This document shows positions 29,752-38,486 of a DNA stretch of 64,000 bases, piece by piece; positions within the stretch are counted from its first letter, which is position 1, and every line of letters begins with the position of its first letter. The notes under the pieces were generated by a model. It saw only the letters and a list, made by a program, of their open reading frames with translations, was not told where the DNA came from and ran no database searches. Source of the DNA: Novosphingobium sp. (GTDB taxonomy: Bacteria > Pseudomonadota > Alphaproteobacteria > Sphingomonadales > Sphingomonadaceae); contig JAGHZR010000018.1 in NCBI GenBank assembly GCA_017745295.1, forward strand, positions 62,001-126,000, read 5' to 3'. Position numbers and translations under genes: made by a program.

Positions 29752-30524
29752 TCCGTATCGCTATCGCCAACCAGAAGGGCGGAGTAGGGAAGACCACGAG
29801 CGCGATCAACATCGCGACGGCCCTTGCCGCCACGGGTTGGAAAACCCTGCTGATCGATATCGACCCCCAGGGCAATGCCTCGACGGGGATCGGCGTTTCG
29901 GCATCCGAGCGCGACCGTACCTCCTACGATGTGCTCGTGGACCGGGCGCGTATCGCCGAGTGCGTGATGCCGACCCGCATTCCCAACCTCGACCTGCTGG
30001 CGGCGACCGTCGACCTGTCCGGCGCGGAAGTGGAACTGGTCAATGCCGACGATCGCGCCAATCGCCTGCGCACCGCGCTGCGCGGCGATCTCGGCTACGA
30101 TGTCTGCCTGATCGACTGCCCGCCCTCGCTGGGCCTGCTGACGCTCAATGCGCTCGCGGCGGCGGATACCCTGCTGGTGCCGCTGCAATGCGAGTTCTTT
30201 GCGCTGGAAGGGCTGAGCCAGCTGCTCCAGACGGTGGAGCGGGTGCAGCAGCGCTTCAATCCCGACCTCGGGATTATCGGTATCGCGCTTACCATGTTCG
30301 ATCGCCGCAACCGCCTGACCGATCAGGTCTCCGAAGACGTGCGCTCGGTCCTGGGCCAGCTCGTTTTCGAAACCACCATTCCGCGCAATGTGCGCTTGTC
30401 CGAAGCGCCGAGCCACGGCGTGCCCGCGCTGATCTACGATCATGCCTGCGCCGGCAGCCGGGCCTACATGGCCTTGGCGCGCGAACTTATCACCCGACTG
30501 CCCGAGAAGAGGAAAGCGGCATGA
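29748..30524 (+). CDS. parA: Chromosome partitioning ATPase ParA (GTG start)
   Basis: [52 protein letters not shown] overlap with rsmG. Confidence 0.96.
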   Translation: MIRIAIANQKGGVGKTTSAINIATALAATGWKTLLIDIDPQGNASTGIGVSASERDRTSYDVLVDRARIAECVMPTRIPNLDLLAATVDLSGAEVELVNADDRANRLRTALRGDLGYDVCLIDCPPSLGLLTLNALAAADTLLVPLQCEFFALEGLSQLLQTVERVQQRFNPDLGIIGIALTMFDRRNRLTDQVSEDVRSVLGQLVFETTIPRNVRLSEAPSHGVPALIYDHACAGSRAYMALARELITRLPEKRKAA

Positions 30525-31510
30525 ACGACGAATCGATCGTCCGCATCAGCGTACCCCCCGCCCTGAATGTGACTGGCGCCGCCGCTGCGGTGTCCAAACA
30601 GAAGTCGAAGGGCCTCGGTCGCGGACTGGGGGCCTTGCTGGGCGAGACTCGCCGCGAGGAACCGCTCGGCGCTCCGGGAAGCTCCGAGAGCCGTGGTCCG
30701 GCGACGCGGGCAGGGGGACTTGCCGTCCTTGCCATTGCCGACATCACCCCGCACCCGGATCAGCCGCGCCGCATTTTCGACGAGGAAGCGTTGGAGGAAC
30801 TGGCCGCCTCGATCGCGCATCGCGGCGTAATTCAGCCGATCATCGTGCGACCGATGGACGGTGGCCGCTATCAGCTCGTCGCCGGTGAGCGCCGCTGGCG
30901 CGCAGCGCAGAAGGCGCAGCTTCACGAGATTCCAGCGCTCGTTCGCGAACTCACCGAACGCGAAGTCATGGCGCTGGCGCTGATCGAGAACCTCCAGCGC
31001 GAGGATCTCAATCCCATCGAAGAAGCACGGGCCTACAACCGTCTTTCCGAATTCGAGGGCATGACTCAGGCCGAGATCGCCCGCATGGTCGACAAGAGCC
31101 GCAGCCATGTCGCCAACTTCCAGCGCCTGCTCGCTCTGCCGGACGAGGTCATCTCGATGGTCGAGAAGGGTAGCCTGTCGATGGGCCACGCCCGCGCCCT
31201 GATCGGCTGCGACGGTGCCGAGGAGATCGCCGAAGCCGCAATCGCCAAGCAGATGTCGGTCCGCGAGATCGAGAAGCTTGTGCGCAAGAAGGCGCGCGGC
31301 GATGTCGCGCCGCGTCGTGCCCGCACCGCGCGCAGTGCCCATGAGGATGCCGATATCGTTGCCGTGCAGAGCCACCTCGAGGAATTCCTCGGGCTGCCGG
31401 TGAAGATCAATGCCGATGCCGATCCGAAGTCGGGCACGGTGACGATCCGCTATGCCACGCTCGATCAGCTCGATTTGATCTGCCAGCGCCTGACCGGCGG
31501 GGCGATCTAA
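30521..31510 (+). CDS. parB: Chromosome partitioning protein ParB
   Basis: KGLGRGLGALLGE..PHPDQPRRIFDEEALEELAASIAHRGVIQPIIVRP..GERRWRAAQKA..MALALIENLQREDLNPIEEA. Confidence 0.96.
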   Translation: MNDESIVRISVPPALNVTGAAAAVSKQKSKGLGRGLGALLGETRREEPLGAPGSSESRGPATRAGGLAVLAIADITPHPDQPRRIFDEEALEELAASIAHRGVIQPIIVRPMDGGRYQLVAGERRWRAAQKAQLHEIPALVRELTEREVMALALIENLQREDLNPIEEARAYNRLSEFEGMTQAEIARMVDKSRSHVANFQRLLALPDEVISMVEKGSLSMGHARALIGCDGAEEIAEAAIAKQMSVREIEKLVRKKARGDVAPRRARTARSAHEDADIVAVQSHLEEFLGLPVKINADADPKSGTVTIRYATLDQLDLICQRLTGGAI

Positions 31511-31518
31511 AGCATCGT

Positions 31519-31545
31519 TTGCTTCGCTACGCTCGCAATGACGAG
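31519..31545. repeat. Short palindromic repeat (REP-like) copy
   Basis: TTGCTTCGCTACGCTCGCAATGACGAG; same unit as the inverted pair at 63623-63700. Confidence 0.8.
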
Positions 31546-31593
31546 ATTGGTTTCAGAAAAAACGGCGCTTGGACTTCGGTTCGGGCGCCGCTT

Positions 31594-32118
31594 TTATTGC
31601 GCGCTTTCGGCCTCGGTCGATGTCTCGGCAGCCACTGTCTGACGACGGGGAATTGAGCGGCGGGCAGGGCGGATGCTGGAGTCTTCGGCATAGGCGATAG
31701 GCTCGCCCGCGCTGTCGATGGCCTGGACTACCGGAATCGACACCATGCGCTGCGATTGGGCCGGGTAAACATAGGCATAGCCCGGCGCGGCATAGCCATG
31801 GATCGGCACGACGACCTGTCCCTGCCGGTAGCGGGCTAGGTAGTCGTCGAGATAAGTCTCGCATTCGCCGTGGTTGCCCTGGCCCTCGCGGACGGTTCCC
31901 GACTTCGGCCTGCTGGCGGCGACCTTCTGGTGGCAATCCGCAAGCCAGGCGTCGCGCTGCGCAGGATCGAATTCGTAGCGGATCGGCGTGCTCGCGACAG
32001 GCGCCGCGGAGTCGCTTTGCAGGTAGTCTGCACCAGCCTCGTTCTCCGCAGCCGAAACCACTGAAGCGCTGGCAAGAAAGGCCAAAGCGAGACTGGCGGT
32101 GCAGAGGGTCGAACGCAT
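31594..32118 (-). CDS. Hypothetical secreted/periplasmic protein
   Basis: Signal peptide MRSTLCTASLALAFLASASVVSA; no family recognised. Confidence 0.6.
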   Translation of the reverse strand: MRSTLCTASLALAFLASASVVSAAENEAGADYLQSDSAAPVASTPIRYEFDPAQRDAWLADCHQKVAASRPKSGTVREGQGNHGECETYLDDYLARYRQGQVVVPIHGYAAPGYAYVYPAQSQRMVSIPVVQAIDSAGEPIAYAEDSSIRPARRSIPRRQTVAAETSTEAESAQ

Positions 32119-32237
32119 TCGCAGGGCCTTTTCACGGGTTCATGGGCATTAGCCGCGTCTGTTAACAAGACGTTTAGCATCATAACCCGCGAAAGGCCAA
32201 GCATCCGGGACCGATCGGCGGTCCCGGAGAGAGACGG

Positions 32238-32720
32238 TCAGATCGACGCGGCGACGATGGTCGCGAGAGCCTCGATACCGGCGGCGTCTTCGGCATCGAA
32301 ACGGTCGGCGACGGGGCTGTCGAGATCGATCACCGCCACGACCTTGCCGTCCCGTAGCACCGGCACCACCAGTTCGGAGCGGCTGTCGGCATCGCAGGCG
32401 ATGTGGCCGGGGAAGGCGTGGACATCCGGCACGACCTGAGACTCGCCGCTGGCTGCCGCCGTGCCGCAGACTCCGCGCCCCAAAGGAATGCGGATGCAGG
32501 CGGGCTTGCCCACGAACGGGCCGAGCACCAGCTCGTCCGCGACGTTGCGATAGAATCCCGCCCAGTTGAGGTTCGGCAGGAACTGCCAGATCAGCGCTGC
32601 CACGTTGGCCATGTTGGCGACGCCGTCGGGTTCGCCCTCGACGAGCGCCTTGGCGGCTGCGGCGAGGTCTGCGTAGAGTTCGGGCTTGGGCTGGTCGCCC
32701 TTGGGAGCAAAGTCGTACAT
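32238..32720 (-). CDS. GAF domain protein (free methionine-(R)-sulfoxide reductase type)
   Basis: NWAGFYRNVADELVLGPFVGKPACIRIPLGRGVCGTAAASGESQVVPDVHAFPGHIACDADSRSELVVPVL. Confidence 0.9.
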   Translation of the reverse strand: MYDFAPKGDQPKPELYADLAAAAKALVEGEPDGVANMANVAALIWQFLPNLNWAGFYRNVADELVLGPFVGKPACIRIPLGRGVCGTAAASGESQVVPDVHAFPGHIACDADSRSELVVPVLRDGKVVAVIDLDSPVADRFDAEDAAGIEALATIVAASI

Positions 32721-32781
32721 AGATGCCCCGATACTCCAAGTCCTTGTTGCCGCATAGGCGGTAGCGTCTTATCTCAGGGCC

Positions 32782-34278
32782 ATGCGCTCCATTCTCATCA
32801 AATCTGGCCTGGCTCTCGGTGCCGTCGTTCTCATCGGTGCTGGCACGATTGCCTGGTCCCAGTATTCCAACACCTCCGACCTGCCGTTCGACGATACGGT
32901 GGGCAAGGACCCCAAGCTGGTCGAGCCGGACCCGCAGTGGATTCCCAGCGTCAAGCTGGTCGAGACCGTGGGCTGGGCTGCCAATGAGGCACCCAAGGCC
33001 GGGGAAGGGCTGGCTGTCGCCCGCTTCGCGCAAGGCCTCGACCATCCCCGCACGATGCTTACCCTACCCAACGGCGACGTGCTGGTGGCGGAAACCAATG
33101 CACCCGCCGGGAACAAGCCCAAGGGCCTCACCGGAATGGTGATGGGCTGGATGATGGGCAAGGTTGGCGCAGGCGAACCCTCGCCCGACAAGATCGTCCT
33201 GCTGCGCGACGCCGACGGCGACGGCAAGGCGGAGCAGCGCTTCGACTTCCGCAGCGCCGACATGCATTCGCCCTCGGGCATGGCCTACCGCGACGGCAAG
33301 CTCTACATCGCCAACCACGACAAGGTCCTCGAATTCGCCTTCCAGCCCGGCGCGACCAAGCTGGACGGCAAGCCGCTGCGCACGATGATGGATCTGCCGC
33401 CCGCCGGTAACCACTGGATGCGCAACCTGCTGCTGAGCCAGGACGGCAAGCAGCTCTATGTCGCGGTGGGTTCGGCCACCAACATCGCCGACGACGGCAT
33501 GGAAGCCGAGACCGGCCGCGCCGCGATCTGGGAAATCGATGTCGACACCGCGCGCCGGCGCCAGTTCGCGGCGGGCATGCGCAATCCCAACGGCCTTGGC
33601 TGGAATCCGTCGACCGGCGAAATGTGGTCGACGGTGCAGGAGCGCGACATGCTCGGCCCCGATCTCGTGCCGGACTATCTGACCAACGTGCCGGTCGGCG
33701 CGCAGTACGGTTGGCCCTGGATCTACTGGAAGACGACGTTCGACGAACGCGTGCAGTGGCCAATGCAGACCTACATGCTCGAATATACCCGCAAGCCCGA
33801 ATACGCGATGGGCGCCCACGCTGGCACGCTTGGCATGGTTTTCGCGAACGGCGGCAACCGCATGGGCGCGAAGTTTGCCAACGGTGCTTTCGTGGCCCGC
33901 CACGGCTCCTGGAATCGCCGTCCGGCCGTGGGCTACGACGTGGTCTTCGTGCCCTTCGACGCCAACGGCAATCCGCAGAACGGCAAGCCGATTCCGGTAC
34001 TCTCGGGATTCCTGAAGGACGGCTCGCACACGCATGGCCGCCCGACCTGGCTGGCCTGGGACAAGAGCGGCAGCCTGCTGGTCAGCGATGACACCGCAGG
34101 CGTGGTCTGGCGCGTGCAGGCACCGGGCGCTGGGCCCTCCGCCGCGATCAAGCCGGTGGAGACCGAGCACATGAAGCCGCTGAAGGAAATCAAGGACCCG
34201 ACGATTCCCGGCGCCACCGGGGAACTGGAGGCCGGGTTCACCAAGGGGCCGGACAAGCTGCTGCCTACCGGGCACTGA
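32782..34278 (+). CDS. PQQ-dependent sugar (sorbosone-type) dehydrogenase
   Basis: N-terminal TM anchor; ARFAQGLDHPRTMLTLPNGDVLVAET..AAGMRNPNGLGWNPSTGEMWSTVQERDMLGPDLVPDYL. Confidence 0.88.
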   Translation: MRSILIKSGLALGAVVLIGAGTIAWSQYSNTSDLPFDDTVGKDPKLVEPDPQWIPSVKLVETVGWAANEAPKAGEGLAVARFAQGLDHPRTMLTLPNGDVLVAETNAPAGNKPKGLTGMVMGWMMGKVGAGEPSPDKIVLLRDADGDGKAEQRFDFRSADMHSPSGMAYRDGKLYIANHDKVLEFAFQPGATKLDGKPLRTMMDLPPAGNHWMRNLLLSQDGKQLYVAVGSATNIADDGMEAETGRAAIWEIDVDTARRRQFAAGMRNPNGLGWNPSTGEMWSTVQERDMLGPDLVPDYLTNVPVGAQYGWPWIYWKTTFDERVQWPMQTYMLEYTRKPEYAMGAHAGTLGMVFANGGNRMGAKFANGAFVARHGSWNRRPAVGYDVVFVPFDANGNPQNGKPIPVLSGFLKDGSHTHGRPTWLAWDKSGSLLVSDDTAGVVWRVQAPGAGPSAAIKPVETEHMKPLKEIKDPTIPGATGELEAGFTKGPDKLLPTGH

Positions 34279-34286
34279 GCAGGAGA

Positions 34287-34310
34287 GGGGACCTTCGGGT
34301 CCCCTTTTTT
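34287..34310 (+). terminator. Rho-independent terminator (TTCG loop)
   Basis: GGGGACC-TTCG-GGTCCCC-TTTTTT. Confidence 0.9.
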
Positions 34311-34328
34311 GTAGAGCAAGGGAATGAT

Positions 34329-34499
34329 TCTGGGGCCATCGCCCCAGACCCCGTTACTGTCGATGTTGCGCGCGCAGCGGCGTAGTGCGCTCCTTGCAGC
34401 GCAGCCATTATGTCTCCCGACGCTGCCATGAGCGCACAACGGCGTTGGTCCGAATGACCTAGACGGTAATGGGGGTGCAGGGGGGCTATGCTCCCCTGC
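34329..34499. repeat. Intergenic repeat family A, copy 2
   Basis: CTGGGGC-CATC-GCCCCAG (34330-34347) and GCAGGGGGGC-TAT-GCTCCCCTGC (34477-34499) flanking the shared core. Confidence 0.8.
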
Positions 34500-34510
34500 G
34501 TTATCTTTTC

Positions 34511-35338
34511 CTAGACTATCTTCCCGGCCCGTCCCGCAACTTCGGTAACGTATTGCCATGCCACACGCCCCGAGCGCGCCCCGCGACGGCGGGACCATTC
34601 CAGCGCGTCGTGCTCGTCGAAGCTCAGGCCGAACTGCTGCGTATAGCCCTCGATGATCGCGAGGTAGGAGGGCTGGTCGCAGTTGTGGAAGCCGATCGAG
34701 AGGCCGAAGCGGTCGGCCAGCGCGAGTCGGTCGTCCACCACGTCGCGGGCGTTGATGGGATCGTCCTGTTCCGACATCGAGCGGGAGACGATGGCGCGGC
34801 GGTTGGCGGTGACGGCGAGGCGGACGTTGTTCGGGCGGGCCTCGACGCCGCCTTCCAGCCAGGAGCGCAGCAGGCGCGGCCCGGCGCCGTCGTTTTCCTC
34901 GAAGCCGAGGTCGTCGATGAAGACCAGGAACTGGCGGTCTACCTTGCCGAGCAGGGCGAAGAGCGCGGTCACGCCGTGGAGGGCCTCCTGCGCCACTTGC
35001 ACGAGAGCGATGCGGCCGGGGTGGGCGGTCTGGGCGGCGCGGATCGAGGCGCGCATCACGGCGGACTTGCCCATGCCGCGCGAACCCCAGAGCAGCATGT
35101 CGTGCGCGGCATAGCCAGCGGCGAGGCGCTCGACATTGGCGACCACGCGCTCTTTCTGGGACTCGATGCCGCGTAGCAGGTCGAGCGGCGGGGCGAGCAG
35201 TTCGGGCACGCCGCGCGCTTCGCTGCCGGTCCAGACATAAGCGGGGTGAGCCAGCCAATCGACTTGCGGCGCGGGGGCAGGCGCAAGGCGTTCGAGGGCT
35301 TCGGCAATGCGGCTGAGGACTTCGGTCTGGTCGGTCAT
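34511..35338 (-). CDS. DUF815-type AAA ATPase
   Basis: MLLWGSRGMGKSAVMRASIRAA (P-loop)..FLVFIDDLGFEEND..NVRLAVTANRRAIV. Confidence 0.85.
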   Translation of the reverse strand: MTDQTEVLSRIAEALERLAPAPAPQVDWLAHPAYVWTGSEARGVPELLAPPLDLLRGIESQKERVVANVERLAAGYAAHDMLLWGSRGMGKSAVMRASIRAAQTAHPGRIALVQVAQEALHGVTALFALLGKVDRQFLVFIDDLGFEENDGAGPRLLRSWLEGGVEARPNNVRLAVTANRRAIVSRSMSEQDDPINARDVVDDRLALADRFGLSIGFHNCDQPSYLAIIEGYTQQFGLSFDEHDALEWSRRRGARSGRVAWQYVTEVAGRAGKIV

Positions 35339-35442
35339 GCTCTGGGTTCTTCGCCTGTCAGTTCTTGGGTGGCCATGGCTTCGCGCATCAGATGCGCGAT
35401 AAAGCGCCGCGCGGCCATCCTTTTTCGCCTGTGGCGGGGCAT

Positions 35443-35458
35443 TGTTCCACGTGGAACG
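35443..35458. promoter_or_regulatory. parS: parS-like ParB site 5
   Basis: TGTTCCACGTGGAACG. Confidence 0.75.
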
Positions 35459-35539
35459 TTGGGAGCTGGGGAGACGCTCCTCGTTAGCCCGTACGCGGTT
35501 TCTCTTGGCTTTCGAGACCTTGGGCTATAGCGGCGGAGT

Positions 35540-36487
35540 ATGGAGCGCAATCTTGGACCCGAACTGCTGGCACCCGATCAGGACGGCGTGGCGCGCGCGG
35601 CTGCACTGCTGGGCGAGGGCAGGCTGGTCGCGGTGCCAACGGAGACCGTCTATGGTCTCATGGCGCGCGCCGACCGCGATGAATCGGTCGCGGCGATCTA
35701 CCGCGCCAAGGGACGACCGAGCTTCAATCCGCTGATCGTCCATGTCGCCGACCTGACCGCCGCTCAGGAACTGGCGGTGCTGGACGCGCGCGCATTGAGT
35801 CTGGCGGAGGCGTTCTGGCCCGGCGCCCTGACCATGGTGCTGCCCTTGCGCGAAGGCGCGGCGGTGGCTCCGGCGGTGACGGCAGGGCTGCCTACCGTGG
35901 CACTGCGCTGCCCGGCCCATCCGCTGATGCGGGCCGTTATTGCAGAGTCCGGATTGGCCTTGGCTGGGCCTTCCGCCAACCGCAGCGGCGGGGTGAGTCC
36001 GACGCTGGCCGAGCACGTCGTCGCCTCGCTGGGCGCGAATGTCGATGCGGTCGTGGACGGCGGTGCCTGCGAGGCCGGTCTCGAATCCACCATCGTCGCC
36101 TTGCGCGAGGACGGGCGCTGGCAGGTCCTGCGGCCGGGACCAATTCCGCGCGAGGCGATCCGGCAGGTCCTCGGCACGGAGAACGATGCCGTGACGTCGC
36201 AGGCGATCGAGGCACCGGGGCAACTCGCCAGTCACTACGCGCCGGGCAAGCCGGTCAGGCTGAATGCCGAGACGGCGGATGCGGACGAATTTCACATTGG
36301 TTTCGGTGCGATTGCCGGGGATACCAGCCTTTCGGCGAGGGGCGATCTCATCGAAGCGGCTTCGCGGCTCTACGCCTTGCTGCATCAAGGTGCGGCGGTG
36401 AGTCAGCCGCGCATCGCCGTTGCGCCGATTCCTGGTGAGGGCGTGGGTGCGGCGATCAATGACAGGTTGAGCCGGGCGGCGGCCTGA
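35540..36487 (+). CDS. tsaC: L-threonylcarbamoyladenylate synthase (Sua5/YwlC type)
   Basis: GRLVAVPTETVYGLMARADRDESVAAIYRAKGRPSFNPLIVHV; C-terminal Sua5 domain. Confidence 0.92.
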   Translation: MERNLGPELLAPDQDGVARAAALLGEGRLVAVPTETVYGLMARADRDESVAAIYRAKGRPSFNPLIVHVADLTAAQELAVLDARALSLAEAFWPGALTMVLPLREGAAVAPAVTAGLPTVALRCPAHPLMRAVIAESGLALAGPSANRSGGVSPTLAEHVVASLGANVDAVVDGGACEAGLESTIVALREDGRWQVLRPGPIPREAIRQVLGTENDAVTSQAIEAPGQLASHYAPGKPVRLNAETADADEFHIGFGAIAGDTSLSARGDLIEAASRLYALLHQGAAVSQPRIAVAPIPGEGVGAAINDRLSRAAA

Positions 36488-36501
36488 GTTCGGGCGCTGC
36501 C

Positions 36502-36828
36502 TCAGCGCCGCTGCGGCGCAGCTCCGGGCATCAGGTACTGCATCTGGGCGTAATCGTCGCGGGCCTTGTTGCAGGCCTCACGGTCGCCCCGGTCGCACTG
36601 GCGCAAGTGTTTCTGATACTGACCCTGCATCTTGCCCAGCTTCTCTTCCTGCTTGCGTATCTGGCGGCCGCGCTTTTCGTCGGCTTCGGACTGGCTAGTG
36701 GTCACGGCATCCACGGCCGACCCGGCAACGCGAACCGGGGCGGTCACGATCTTGCCGGCAGTGCTGAGGCAGCCGGAGAGCAGCAGAGCCGCTGCGGGGG
36801 CGAGGAAGGGCAGGGTGCGCTTAATCAT
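36502..36828 (-). CDS. Small lipoprotein
   Basis: MIKRTLPFLAPAAALLLSGCLSTAGK lipobox; ATG at 36828. Confidence 0.65.
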   Translation of the reverse strand: MIKRTLPFLAPAAALLLSGCLSTAGKIVTAPVRVAGSAVDAVTTSQSEADEKRGRQIRKQEEKLGKMQGQYQKHLRQCDRGDREACNKARDDYAQMQYLMPGAAPQRR

Positions 36829-36886
36829 CGTGCGGGACCCTCTCACGAAGCGACTGTCACCACAATGATTATCCCGGAAAACGAAA

Positions 36887-36915
36887 GGGGCCGCTTCCGG
36901 TGTGGAAGCGGCCCC
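36887..36915 (-). terminator. Terminator downstream of the carD-family gene
   Basis: GGGGCCGCTTCC-GGTGT-GGAAGCGGCCCC; T-rich on the minus-strand side. Confidence 0.8.
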
Positions 36916-36943
36916 CTTGCGTGCGAGATGACGCTGCGTCTGA

Positions 36944-37477
36944 TCAGACTGCTTCAGCGCTCTCGTAGTACTTCGGCGCATACTCGTTGAGGATCGAGAG
37001 GATCTTCTTCAGAGCCGCCGGTTCATCGGTCTTTTCCATGGCCGCGAGTTCGCGGGCCAGGCGCGAGGAAGCCGCTTCGAAGATCTGGCGCTCGGAGTAG
37101 CTCTGCTCCGGCTGATCGTCGGCGCGGAACAGGTCGCGAGTCACTTCGGCGATCGACACGAGGTCGCCCGAGTTGATCTTCGCTTCGTATTCCTGGGCGC
37201 GGCGCGACCACATGGTGCGCTTCACCTTCGGCTTGCCCTTGAGCGTATCGAGTGCTTCGCGCAGGGTCTTGTCCGACGACAGCTTGCGCATGCCGATCGA
37301 TTCGACCTTGTTCACGGGAACGCGCAGAGTCATGCGCTCTTTTTCGAAGCGCAGCACGTAAAGGTCGAGCTGCATCCCGGCAATTTCCTGCTTCTGGAGC
37401 TCGATCACACGGCCTACGCCGTGCTTGGGATAAACGACGTAATCTCCAACATCGAAGGCATCGGCCCTGGTTGCCAT
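36944..37477 (-). CDS. carD: CarD family transcriptional regulator
   Basis: FDVGDYVVYPKHGVGRVIELQKQEIAGMQLDLYVLRFEKERMTLRVPVNKVESIGMRKLSS. Confidence 0.94.
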   Translation of the reverse strand: MATRADAFDVGDYVVYPKHGVGRVIELQKQEIAGMQLDLYVLRFEKERMTLRVPVNKVESIGMRKLSSDKTLREALDTLKGKPKVKRTMWSRRAQEYEAKINSGDLVSIAEVTRDLFRADDQPEQSYSERQIFEAASSRLARELAAMEKTDEPAALKKILSILNEYAPKYYESAEAV

Positions 37478-37815
37478 GTATCGTCCTTTCACCTGCAGGA
37501 TTCGCTGCCATACCTACGGTGAGAGACAACCGGGTGGTGCGACTTGAAAACGCAAAAGCGCTTTCGCCGCCCGGTCAGATACCTCTCCCAGCCGTTTGCT
37601 TTCGAACCCTGCCTCGCAATGCAAATGCTGCCGAACGGGCAGAAGGCCCGGGCAGTTGCTGGATTATATAGCATCGATGTGACAAAATTACCAGAGGCGA
37701 GCGGACGGTTAACCGTCGCTCGCCTCAAGGTCTTTCGGGGCGGGGCGAAATGGCCCGCCAAGTCCCTCATTCATTGGGGAAAGCAGGTTCCCCAAGTGAG
37801 GTTGCAGTGCAGCAA

Positions 37816-38154
37816 TCAGTCGCCTTCGCCGGGCTCGGGCGAGAAATATTTTTCCAGCTTGCCTTCTTCGCCGCGCATCGCGTCGGCGTCTTCCGGTGCG
37901 TCCTTCTTGGTCGTGAGGTTGGGCCATTCCGCCGAATACTTGGCGTTCAGCTCCAGCCACTGTTCCAGGCCGCTCTCGGTATCGGGCAGGATCGCCTCGG
38001 CCGGGCATTCCGGTTCGCAGACGCCGCAATCGATGCATTCGCTGGGATTGATGACGAGCATGTTCTCGCCCTCGTAGAAGCAGTCCACCGGACAGACTTC
38101 GACGCAATCCATGTACTTGCACCGGATGCAATTGTCGGTGACGACATAGGTCAT
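37816..38154 (-). CDS. fdxA: Ferredoxin FdxA (7Fe/4Fe type)
   Basis: [55 protein letters not shown]. Confidence 0.95.
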   Translation of the reverse strand: MTYVVTDNCIRCKYMDCVEVCPVDCFYEGENMLVINPSECIDCGVCEPECPAEAILPDTESGLEQWLELNAKYSAEWPNLTTKKDAPEDADAMRGEEGKLEKYFSPEPGEGD

Positions 38155-38169
38155 GGCTGCGTATTCCTC

Positions 38170-38475
38170 TTAGAAGGCCTCGTTTCGGTTGGCCGCTGCT
38201 ATGGGAACATCTGCCCCCGCGTCAAGCACTCTATAGCAGGCTTGGGCTTCGGGGGTCGGTCCGCGGCGGTCTGGAAGGGATAGGATTTCTATCACCCGGA
38301 CGCCTCCAGCTGTCGGTACGGTCAGGATATCGCCGACGGCCACCTTCTGATGGGCGCGTTCCACCCGGCGACCATTAAGCCGCATATGGCCTTCCTCGGC
38401 CATGGTCTGGGCGAGGGGCCGCGTTTTGACGAGGCGCAGGAACCAGAGAAGCTTGTCGATCCTCATGCCTGTCAC
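38170..38475 (-). CDS. RNA-binding S4 domain-containing protein
   Basis: MRIDKLLWFLRLVKTRPLAQTMAEEGHMRLNGRRVERAHQKVAVGDILTV. Confidence 0.88.
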   Translation of the reverse strand: MTGMRIDKLLWFLRLVKTRPLAQTMAEEGHMRLNGRRVERAHQKVAVGDILTVPTAGGVRVIEILSLPDRRGPTPEAQACYRVLDAGADVPIAAANRNEAF

Positions 38476-38486
38476 GCTCCTACCGC

